Positions 26,701 through 38,700 of a stretch of DNA of 64,000 nucleotides are shown piece by piece. Made by a program: the position numbers and the translations under genes. The stretch lies in NCBI GenBank assembly GCA_013398015.1, contig VZRR01008032.1, forward strand, positions 1 to 64,000, in the 5' to 3' direction. This stretch comes from Oreocharis arfaki. Taxonomy: Eukaryota; Chordata; Aves; Passeriformes; Paramythiidae. Position 1 is the first letter of the stretch. The number at the start of each line of letters is the position of its first letter. The notes beneath the pieces are model-generated. The model was not told the origin of the DNA, did not search any database, and saw nothing but the letters and a program-made list of their open reading frames with translations.

Positions 26701-29700
26701 AATCCAATGGTACGTATCAACATCGCCTTCCATGTTGTTTTGTCCAACTCCTGTTTAGTGTTTCCTGATTGACCCTGCACCATAAATTGTCACATCTGTT
26801 CTTCTTTAGGTAACCAGTGTTCAGAACTAAGTGTTACCTGAATAACAATCTGCATTCTTCTACTTCTTTCCATACCAGTTCTTTTTAAATTTAAGGTGGA
26901 TTTTATAGGAGTAAATTGCTTGGATGAAGAGCCGTAATATCAATCTTAAAAGTTTTGGAGGATTTGTTTGCGCAATTGTTTGTGCTGGATCAATACTACA
27001 AGTTAATGAGACAACACTTAGTTCTTTTGTTCTGCTTTTATAGTTGATAGATGACCTAGGCAAAGAGCAGTAAAACATTTCACCTTCTGTAGCCCTTGAG
27101 ATAACAACAGGGCTATGCTGAGTCTGGCCTGCTGTATTAGCAGTCAGCTCCCTGCTAAGGTACCAGTGATCAAAACTCAAATTAATAGTGTAGTTCAGGA
27201 CCTGAAATACATCTTTTCGCCTATGTTTTGTTAGCATACCCCTATGGTTAAGGGGGAAATTATATCCTTTGGACTCCAAGCAGCACATCAGTTTTTGTAC
27301 AGCACGTGGCTGTCTTTCCAATTCCCAGCGTGATTTACAGCAGATCCCTGTGTTTCCCGTTGTCTCCACTTGTAAAATGGAGAATGGTGATGATGACAGC
27401 TCCTGGGAAGCCCTATTTGGAGCTCTTGTATTAAACTATTAAATTTTTTTTTGTAGCAAAACATTTGCTCTCCTGTTCTTTCCTGGAAGGAAACTCTAGG
27501 TTTCCCTCTGCAGTTCAGATGGTGAAAAGGATTTTTCAAGTTCACAAATTTAATCCTTAGCACAGCATTTCACAGTATTCCCAATCTGTTCCCTCATTCC
27601 AGCAGAAGAGCTCCTAACTTTACTTACTCGGCGTCAGCTGTTGGCATGCACTTAAGGGACACAGCAAATGTCAGCTGTGTCAGCTGCCACATTCCCACAA
27701 GGAAAGGAGACAGGAAACCAGGGAAATTTGTTTGCGGAAGTCTTGAATGTGTCTCTTGGAGAAGTGGGTCGTATGGAACACATGTGAGCAGAAGTGTCAG
27801 CAGTATTCTAGTGGAATCCAAGTGGTTTGGGTTGGGAGGGACCTTAAAAACTCATCTAGTCCCGCCCCCCTGCCATGGGCAGGGACACTTTCCACTAGCC
27901 CAGGTTGCTCCACGCCCCATCCAACCTGGCCTTGAGCATTTCCAGAGATGGGGCAGCCATAGCTTCTCTGGGCAGCCTGTGACAGGAGGCTCACTGCCCT
28001 CACAGCTGAGAATTTCTTCCTAATACGCAACCTAAACTTATGCTCTTCCGCATTATTTCTCTTAACTATCAAGATGTAGATTCTGTGTAATGTGAAAAGA
28101 GAAGACATCAATCAATAACAGTTTATAGAAGTATTTGAGAGAAGAGTGGATATTGCTTAGACTTCTTGCAGAGGAATGGAGCATTGCAGTGTACCTAGAG
28201 TGCAGTATGGGTGATAACGTGCTGTGGGATTTCATAGGACACAGTTCCAGCTTTGCAACTGTCCAACACCAAAGTTCTCATCCAATATTGAAATGTAAGT
28301 GCAGGACACACTTCCCTCTTTCTACAGCCAGTACATCCAGCAGCATATGTTCCTCCAGCAGAGAGTGCTGGGTCGGGACTGGGATGGCTCTGTAACATTT
28401 TTCTGAAGGGTAAGGGGAGGAAAGGAAGAGAGAACGATCATGAAATGTTACAGAAAAGGCAGAGTGAAAGCAAACACACATCAAAACAAAAATAGGGGCT
28501 GAGAAGAGACATTGTGCACAGTAGGAGTGGAGAATTGCTCACAAGTTCTTACCTGCTGCTCATAAAGCTGCCATTCTGCAAGTTCATCTATGTTTTGAAA
28601 CCCTGTTCTTCTTTTTGGCAATAGTAAAAAAGTTTAGACCAGTATCTCTTGAATTTATGTTCCACTAGAAGTTCTCCAGGCAATGCCAAACCACTGCTGC
28701 ACATCTCTGTGGTGATTGTTGATGCAGAAAGTGATCTTGTAAAGGGCTGTGGAATTTCATAAGCTGGCTCACCATTCCTTTGTATGGTGGCTGAACTTAC
28801 AGCCTGATGCCCAATAATCAGCTGGAATTGCAGCTTTTCTCAGGCCCGGGTCTGTGTGTCAGAGAGGACTTAGTTTTATTTTACAGAAAAATGGCATGCT
28901 AAAGACAAGTCAGCTAAATCGGAAGAAATCAGGGATGGAGAGGAAACTGCTGCACTGTGTTCTGCTAACTCAGGGTGTAGCTGCAGGTGTGTCCCCTGAC
29001 TTCTGCCTCTCACAGCCTCCCCTTCTGTAAATTGGAGGCAGCATATGATGGAAAATTTTTTGAAGTTTAGGTTCACTGATCATCCAGTATATTTAATCCT
29101 GAATATATTTGGATGTGGAATCTACATGTGGTAATGAAAGCTAATGGTCTCTTGGACGTTTCTTTCAGAATGCAGCTCTGCAGCACCTGTTCATCCGGAA
29201 ATCCTTCCGCCCGTTCAAATGCCTGCAGTGCGGGAAGGCCTTCCGGGAGAAGGACAAGCTGGACCAGCACCTGCGGTTCCATGGGAGGGAAGGGAACTGC
29301 CCTTTGACCTGTGACATCTGCAACAAGGGCTTCATCAACAGCAGTGCCCTCGAGAGCCACATGAAGTTCCACATGGACCAGAAAACGTACTCCTGCATTT
29401 TCTGCCCCGAGTCCTTTGACCGCTTGGATCTGCTTAAGGATCATGTGGCCATCCATGTCAATGATGGCTATTTCACCTGCCCCACCTGCAAGAAACGCTT
29501 CCCAGATTTTATCCAGGTGAGATGCTGCACTGATCTGAAGCACTGCTTTGGGCGTCTCTTGCAAGGCTGTGGGTTTCTCAGTGCTCTCCCTGTGTAACTA
29601 CATAGCAATTCATTCTCACAAGGTGCAGGGATCCACTTCCGTCAGAAATTGAAAAGAAAGAGTGACCAAGCACTGCTAGACATTGTCTTATGACACTGAA

Positions 29701-32700
29701 GTGCTCTGACCACTAAATCATCAGATGTGATGCTTCAATCTGGCATTAGAAGGCACAGTACTGCAGAAGGGTGGGTGCCTTATTCCCAAAAAATGCCTGA
29801 AGCAGAGGTCCTGACTACTCAATCTCCGTGGCACAAAAAGGAATTGTCTTTTGCTGTACTCAGCTTGTACTTGAACACACTTTGCCCTTTGTCATTAAAA
29901 CTCTGAACAAAAACCTAGTGGTTTTACATCTTTAATCCCTTGCCTGTTTTCTGTCAGGATAATTCATTTGAACAGCTTGCAGAAATGCCAGAACAGATCA
30001 GGATACTCTGCTTCCTGACTTCCCCCATGGGCTTCAGCTGGGCACTTTATTCTCCTTCCCTGCACACTGCACTGGAGCAGTGAGTAATGCAGCTACTCTG
30101 CACTATGCTGAGCGCTTGGACAAGGTCATTAGTAGAATTTAAAGATTCCATTTCCATGTTCAGAAAAAACTGAGATGGACCATGCACATATTCATTATCC
30201 TTCCTAGGGACAAAGCAATTGATGTGTCTTACTGAGCTGCCCGACTGAAATTGAAATGTAGAAATCCAGTTTACATCAGTAATAGGAACTGATAGACTAT
30301 CCACTAGGCTAAAGAGGAAAGGATGGGGGAAAGTGATTTACTAATATAATTCCATCCTGGCAGAAGTCCTTTATCTTCTGTAAATGTTCAACAAGGAAGA
30401 ATGTTGATGATTCAGAAATGCTGTACTGCAACCTAATTCCCTGTAAACTTTCCCATGCAAATCATTAAAAGTCCCATGGCTTTTTTCCAGCTATTCAGTT
30501 CTATTTTTGACATTTAACAGATTTTTTTTCTCTTCTTGCTATGTGAATAATTAAGTTTAGTCACTGCTGCCTATTGAAATACTTCTGTGTGGAACAGGTA
30601 GAGATGCCAAGTTGTTCTGCGTATGATCAGTATTAGAAGATGGTAAGGATTTAATTAGAGATCAGATCCATTTCTTGAGTACTACTTGCATTTCAAATGT
30701 CAAACCTTGTTGGTTCCATTATTGGGGGGGGACGGGGCGGGGAGCCTCTAGATGTTTAAAGGGGTCAAGGATAGTCCCAGAGTATGGAGAAGTAATTGCT
30801 ATTCAGGAATAGTGTGCAAATGCTCTTCTGATTAAATTGTTGGGTTTTTGGGGTTTTTTTACCAATTTTAATTGCAAGCTTGTTGTGTGTGATTGAAAGG
30901 AATTAGTCCCCATGTTTTGGTTTCTTATAAATGAAGGGAAGATAATGATCCTCAGATGAATGTGTTAACTCGAGGGTGATTCTGTGCAAATGGTACATTG
31001 TAGACTTTTGCTGCCCATTAAGTGCAACTGTGCAATAGCTGATGCCTTCAAGAATCAGTCTTGAGGAAATCAAATCACCCATCCAGATGAGTAATAAAGA
31101 TGCTATGGCTTTATAGAAACTATTGCTGAGATGTCAGCTGTTCTGATCAAATACTTTTTAAACCAAAGCAGATTAGACATCTTCAAAACCTTTTCCCTTT
31201 CTTTCATATTGTGAAGAGTTTCCTAGACTGTTTGACCATTCACTTCTCTCTTGAATAAACTTTGTTTTTCTGTGATCTGCCATTTTAGGTCAAGAAACAC
31301 GTGCGCAGTTTCCATTCTGAGAAGATTTACCAGTGTACAGAGTGTGACAAGGCTTTCTGCCGCCCCGACAAGCTGCGACTCCACATGCTGCGGCACTCGG
31401 ACCGCAAAGACTTCCTGTGCTCCACCTGTGGCAAGCAGTTCAAGGTGAGGTGGCTCTTGGCTGGTTCATCACTAGTACAAAAAACACCATTCCTTATTCT
31501 CCTTCAAGGACATAAGCTCATGTTCTCAAAAGTGAAAGAAAATAACACGTGTAAACACACTAGACTTGCCTGTGAGTTGCATGCACTGCTTGGTGTCCTG
31601 TGTGAGCTATGACATCCATTTCTGAAGGACAAGGGGCAAGGTCACCTCAGCATCTTATGTCAAGCAGATCTTATTCCTAATAATTTAACAGCGAATGAAC
31701 TTTCTATCTGCTCATTAAGAACTGGAACATCATACACCTCCATTGCCAGGTGTTTGGGTTACGTTGCTTATATCAGTTCAGTGAAGAAATTTCTTGCTGA
31801 TGCCAGTGGCTTAATAATATTCCTGCCAAGTGTCCATGGCATCCATCTTGTCAGCACATGTCATCCAGATGCCTTTCCAAATCCCACCGGAACAGATGGA
31901 GCAGACTGTGAGCCAGGTAAACTGTGGTGGCTGCAGCCTGCTCCCTGTCACTGAGTTTGTTATGGGACACGGAGGGACTGGATACTTCTGGGTGAAGGAA
32001 CACATTTTTCTGAGAGAAAAAGCTGGAGAGAGATCCCTGAACAACTCAAACTGTGGCTCTTACGCATAACAGGTAGTAAGGCAGTTTCTGTGATGTTGCT
32101 GACATTTTTCTCCGCAATTGTTCCTTCCCAGAGGAAGGACAAGCTGCGAGAGCACATGCAGAGGATGCACAACCCAGAGAGAGAGGCCAAGAAGGCTGAT
32201 CGGATCAGCCGCTCCAAAGCCTTCAAGCCCCGGATTGCATCCACTGACTATGAGAGCTTCATGTTCAAGTGCCGCCTCTGCATGATGGGCTTCCGCCGCA
32301 GGGGCATGTTGGTGAGTGCCTGGGTGCTCTTACAGCCTCTGTACTCTATTCTGATGAATAGATAAGGAATAAAGATGGAATTCCAGCATTGGAACACAAA
32401 GATCATGAAAGGTTTTGGGCTGGAAGGGACCTTAAAGTTCATCTCGTTCCACACCCCTGCCATGGGCAGGGACACTGTCCACTTGACCAGGTTGCTCCAA
32501 GCCCTGTCCAGTCTGGTCTTACCCAGCCAGGATGCTGTGAAACAAATTTTGGCAAATTTTGTAGCTGAGTTGCGGTGATACATCTTTTTTTAAACCTGTG
32601 TGTCTTACCGCTTCAGCAAATTTGCACATTTCACTGCCTGCGCTGTATGTCTGGTTGTCAGTACCATATTTCAACATTAAGTAATGCTAACTGATGTGTA

Positions 32701-35700
32701 CTGTATTTAACAGGACGTGAAATGAAAATAAGGCCTTGTTCAGCCTTACTGCCTCAGTTTTCCTGACTGTCTTTCCTGTTTTTTGTTTCTCCCCTTCTCA
32801 AGGGCCTCTCTTGGCCATGTCTTGTCACTGCCTCTGGGTAAAGGCTGTTCTGCAGCAACAGATTGTTTGCAAAGGTTTCGTGGGGGTTGTTAGCTGGGCA
32901 GAGGCCCTTTACACTACCTCACTCTCAGATATCAGCTGCAAGACAGTTCTGGCAAACTGTTCTACCTCTTCCTATCTAATTTTGGTTAGGGAAACTGGAA
33001 ATGAGATCTAGCAAGACCACATTTGCCTTCAGCAGTTAAATGTGAGTGCACAATAACCCTTGCAGCAGCAAATGTTTCCAGTGCTGCTGGCTTGCATCAT
33101 TCAGTTTTGGTTTGGCTATTATCCATGTCTGGGAGAAGCACCAGTTGTTTGGCTTCCAGCTGTAATATGTTCTTGTTCTGTTTCTTTCTCCTAAGGTGAA
33201 TCATTTATCAAAGAGACATCCAGACATGAAAATAGAAGAGGTGCCAGAGCTCACGTTGCCCATCATAAAACCCAACAGAGATTACTTCTGTCAATACTGC
33301 GATAAGGTGTGTGGGAAGTCACCTCTCGGAGGATAGCTCAGTCCCAGTTCTGGATGCAACCAATTTGTCTCTGCATAGAAATCTCTGGCAGGGTTTGTAG
33401 CTTTTCTGAGGTGCTTGCCAGCAACATTCCTGCAGTACTGTCCAAAAAAAAAAGGAAGACAAAATGCACTTAGGCCAAGGCAGTGGAATGCTAATTGAAA
33501 ACTGCAGTTTTCCCCTTTCTGTTGTGTTTGGCACTGGAAAACTTGAATACCATGATCCAGCAGACAGTCACTGACCCTTAGTCTTGTGTTAGCCTAGGAC
33601 TAAGTATCCTGTCTGTGTATAATTCCTGGGCACTAAGTTCTTTTGGTTTCTGTATCACTTCTAAAAGTTAGTCTCTAATCCCTTTTATTGTAAGCTGCAT
33701 AGTAGGTCATGTGCCAGCATTTCCCAGTGTTCAGTGGAGCCTGAAGCTGCTTCTGCAGTGCCTTTGGGTTCTTGCTCTTCTTCTCCTTTGCCTTTTATGC
33801 CTGGGGACCCTTATTTACCAGGGAGTGTATTCTGACTGTCCTTATCCTCAGTATGTCTTTCTGTGATGCTTCCTTCCTTTTGTTTGAGGGGAGAAAAAAT
33901 AGTTTTAATTATTAGATAGTACTTGTTTGTTGATGTGCCTAAAAAGAACTAAAAGGTACATTGATCACTGAACTAAAACAGTTTGATGCTTTGTGTCCAG
34001 TAGAGACATCAACCCTCATGACAAATTAACATTGGGTATTTGATCTTCAAATGTGGCAAAAAGGTTTTCCTCTTACCTCCTTGTCCTGCTTTGGTGTTTG
34101 GTTGTGGCATACAATATGTTCTCTTCTCTGTGCTACACAAGGAGTCAGTTGCTTTTACAGGTTGATGAAACACTGGAAAGTGTATGTTCATGCCTTTCAT
34201 TGTAATTGTTTGGGGATTTAACTAAATGTATTCTCTAAAGCAACATGCAGACCTTCCAGATCAAGATAACTGGTAGCTGTTTCCTGTGCAGACACCAGGA
34301 TTGCGCCATTTTAATTCCAAATCTTTGCCCTGCAGGTGTACAAGAGTGCCAGCAAACGCAAAGCACACATCCTGAAAAACCATCCTGGTGCTGAGCTACC
34401 TCCAAGCATCCGGAAACTGCGTCCTGCGGGCCCAGGAGAGCCAGATCCCATGCTGAGCACCCATACCCAACTGACAGGCACCATTGCCACCCCTCCAGTG
34501 TGCTGCCCTCACTGCTCCAAGCAATACAGCAGTAAGGTATGGGGGGTTCTGGCCTCAGACAGCCTCTCCCTGGGGATGCTCTTTCACCATGGCCTCTGTC
34601 ACCTCCCTGTCCACAAGCAGAGCTCTCTTCTCAGTCAGAGTGCTGGTTTCATGCTGTGTGCTGACAGTGCAGGCACAGCCTGGTTGTTGTAGGACCAAAA
34701 GATTCCCTGAATAGAGGGTTTGTGCTGAAAAGTTATCAGAGCATGATCATGAATGGAAGGGCTTGGAAACTGCTCCCTGATAGTTACAGGGGAGATGAGC
34801 AGGAAAACAAAACACAGAAAAGATGACCTTTGGAAAATGTCATAAAACACTTGGCTGTGTTGGGGTAAAAAGCTGTTGAGGACAATACTTCAGTGTCAGC
34901 TCTAATCAGCAGCAGCTTTGTGATCCTTGTTTTCATCTTGTTTACTGGAGGATCTCATAGTGTGAATCTTGATGCTGCTTTACTGAGGCCGTCAGTAAAG
35001 CTGCATTGGGCCAGGCTAGACTGTTGGCTTTCACGTGGCCCTGAGCAGAGTTACTGACCATCCTTCCAACGCTCCTTTGCTTCACTCTGCAGACGAAGAT
35101 GGTGCAGCACATCCGCAAGAAGCACCCAGAGTTTGCTCAGCTCCCGAACACGATCCATGCGCCACTGGCGACGGCTGTCATCAGTTCCACGCCGGCTGTT
35201 CTCACCACCGACAGCACGACTGGAGAAACTGTTGTGGTAAGGGCTGGAGGCACGCAAGGGCAATGCAGGGAAACACACAAAACAGGAGCCTTCTGGTATT
35301 AGTAACCCTGGTTTATTTGGCAGACATCACTTTAAAGCCTGTGTTAGGTCATTATTTGACATCACTTCTGGTTTTGAGTCTGTGTGGTCCAGTTTTACAC
35401 TGCCAGGAGCTGTTCGTTTCTTTCTGGAGCTTTGAGGATTTGTCTCTTATACCCAAATCCATTCCCTTCTTTCATTCAGACCTACTGCCTCCACATAATG
35501 TACTTAATGAACTCAGGGATACATATCTCATGGATTTTCACTGGGACTGTTCTCCCGAAGTGAGAGATGCAGTTCCTGGCATCGAGAGGACAAGTTTAAC
35601 AGTGACTGGGGACTGAATCAAACTGTGTTCAGGGAGTCAGATCTTTCTGTAATCCTTTGGACAGAGCAGCACTGAGCAATATGAATCTCCAGTGGCTGAT

Positions 35701-38700
35701 CTCTCTACCGTTAATACATCAGCTGCCACAGAGGTGAAAGCTGAGACTAGAAAATGTGTCATTCAGTGTTCTGGGATACTGTGTAGTTTTAAAAGTCCAA
35801 TTGATCACAGTTTAAAACTTCCTATCTAAAGACTAACTGGATAAAAGACTGTTTTGCTTGAAAACGGAGAAGTTCAATCAGGACGCTGTTGGCTTCATAA
35901 ACCTGATTAAGTTATGTACTAAATGTCTTTACACATTAGAAATACAGTTGTCACTCTGACAGGGGAGGAAGAAAGGTGGAATATGTCCATGAATCACTTT
36001 TTGACTTGGAAACCAAGTCAGCTCTTCACAACTACAGGACTTTCGTTGTTTAATAGAATACTGGTATGTCACAAGATGAAAATAATTGTTTTTATTATGG
36101 TATGTTAAGTTAGCCCTTAATGATCCTGACTAGGATTTAGGCAGAAGAGAGCAATTCTAGTGGATGATCCCTGGTGATTTCTTATGACCTCAACCTCCGT
36201 ACACATTAAGCTCTTGTAAATAAATGACCAGACCCACTGTTGGTGTAGATAAAAGAACTGCAGCCCTGAAGAAGTACATCAATATGATGATGATCTGTAT
36301 CTCTCTCTCCCTGCTCAGACAACAGATTTACTGACCCAAGCAATGACGGAGATATCCCAGACCCTCACCACGGACTACCGGACTCCCCAGGGAGATTACC
36401 AGCGCATCCAGTACATCCCTGTGTCTCAATCCACAACTGGCTTGCAGCAGCCTCAGCACATACAGCTGCAGGTTGTTCAAGTGGCCCAGGTGAGTGACCT
36501 AGTGGGGATCTTGCTGTGCTTTTGACCCCTTCCCTACCAAGCCTGTGTGTTCTTCGGGCTCTAGCATGCAGAAGCGTGGTAAGGAGTAGCTACAAAAAGT
36601 GCTGCAGCTACATTTTACAGATAAATCAACTGATAAGGCATAGGGTTCCCTTCATAAGCACTTGTAACTGGGCATAAATAGTCCTGCCAGCTTTGGTCAG
36701 CTTGCTGGAGACACATTGACACAGTCCTGACTTAGTTCCACCCATCTGGGCACCCTTGCTCAAGTCTGCTCTAGGAATGTTTTCCACCAACTGGAAAAGT
36801 GGGTCAGTGGGTGACCCATTTTCTGCAGTTCAAGACTGATTTGTACTTCCTTGTCTTCAGTGAGTCAGAGCCAAAATTTGAGAGTACAGAGAGTGGTTGC
36901 TTGTTCCCTTCATAGTATCTATTAGAATATTCATTCTCTTGATGCTTAACAGCCTCCTAAAAATGAAACCAGAGTGTAACTAGAGCAACTGGTCTGAGCA
37001 AAATACCTCAGGCAGCTGTAAGAAATCACTGTAGTCTTTAAATCTGTTAACCACTGGAGGAAGCTGAAACTACCATGTATTTATATTTTAATCCGAAATT
37101 CCATGTTCTCTTTGGCCCCTCATAACAAATCAAGTTACGAATTTGATTAATAAAGGCCTGAACAACAGCCCCAGTTGATAGTGACTGTGGCTGTTGTAAC
37201 GATACAAGAGCATGAACACTGATTCCTGCAGGTAATATTAGGAAGAACTTAATTTTATAAATACCCAAGACTTGTAATTCGGTTACTGCAATTGATATCA
37301 TTAGCAAGTGTTGCTGAAAAAAACCTTTAAAAACCTCTGAGCACTTGTCTTGATGCAGAGCTGTGTCGAACTACAGAACTGGATATGCAGATCTCGAGTG
37401 TTGTCGCGCTCTGCCGGGGCTGGCCAAGACCCGACGGCAATGCTCACAGCCAGTGTGTTTTTCGCTGCCGCCGCAACGGGCAGTTTTACCCAGGCCGGCG
37501 TTGGTGGCTCAGCGCAGGCGGGGACAAAAGCGAGGGAGAGGTCTTTGGTGTGGGTTCCAAGCTTTATTTAGAGTGAAGGGTCCAGGGACCAAAGACAAAG
37601 CAAATGGAGGGGCCCGGGCTTTTATACCATGGGAGGGAACAAACACAGAACCAATGGGGGTAAAACAGAGGCGGGGCTAGGGTAGATTGACACAATGTAT
37701 ACACAATCAGGAGGGAGCAGGGAGTGCGGTGATTTACCCAAACCGATGGGAGATCAGGGAATAGGGAAGATTCCAGAAGCAGGGGTAGGGCTAAGCTAAG
37801 GGAGGGGATGACAAACTGAATGACAAAGGAGAGGGGGGGTACAACACTTAGGAATGAACCAACTGTGGGGAGAGCTTACAAATTGACGTAATATGCTAAA
37901 ATCAAATTTATACACTACAATAGCGTATGTATACGTTGTACAGAAGGATGCTTACAGAGGAGTGGTTAACACTAATCCTGGCTTTTGTACACTTTGGTTT
38001 AGTCCAGCCACTCCACAAACAGCTCATATGATGTTAGGCGAGTCCTTTCCATTGGTATCACTGAGATAGACCCATCTCTGTGCCATTACATCTGTTAAAT
38101 GTACTTCATCTCTGGGGGTGCAAAGAAACTCAACGAGGTTCAACAGGTGTGCTCCACTAAGGCTCCTACCTCATTATTCCAGACCTTGTGTCCCAGAAGA
38201 GGTTTACATGGCTGCTTTTGTAAAGAATTTGAGGTATAGACCTCTGCTTAATTTTTTTCCCCAGGCTACCTCACCTCACCAGTCCCAACACTCCACCGTG
38301 GATGTTGGGCAGCTCCACGACCCCCAGACATACGCTCAACATGCCATCCAGGTGCAGCACATCCAGGTCACAGAGCCATCACCAGCAACTCAGTCATCAT
38401 CACAGGTATTTCCCTCTTCTCTTCAGGAAATGCTTTCCCTACCAGCCTGCTCAGCTGGCATATTGCATGTGCTGATGCAGGGGATGGTGTTTTCTTTGTC
38501 ATTTAAAGGCCCACATGTGAAATGACTCTCACATTGAGATCATCAAGCAGTTGCCCAGATGTCTCAGGATGTATGGGGGTGTTTTGTTGTGGGTTTGTTT
38601 GGGTATTTGTTGTGTGTGGGGGTTTTTTGGTGTGGGTTTTTTTTCTCCTGACAGTATGTACAAAGCAGAGAGAAATAATTGGAAACAGACACATTTGCAG

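Larger units (their letters stand above)
24102..29168 (+). other. Longest PRDM10 coding-region intron (5.1 kb)
   Basis: It separates the linker exon from the finger-array exon. It contains a candidate 12-nt microexon at 26648-26659 and a reverse CR1 fragment at about 27812-28060. A 169-codon minus-strand ORF inside it resembles nothing I recognise. Nothing else was seen. Confidence 0.8.

Noticed and set aside
26860..27369. 169-codon minus-strand ORF in the long PRDM10 intron
   Set aside because: No recognisable domain, composition like translated non-coding DNA, and no promoter or splice context. ORFs this long occur by chance in 64 kb.
29073..29564. 163-codon minus-strand ORF opposite the zinc finger exon
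   Set aside because: An antisense shadow of PRDM10 coding exon 12.
37047..37307. 86-codon minus-strand ORF next to the solo LTR, considered as a retroviral remnant
   Set aside because: No retroviral motif could be identified, and its position relative to the LTR does not fit an envelope remnant.
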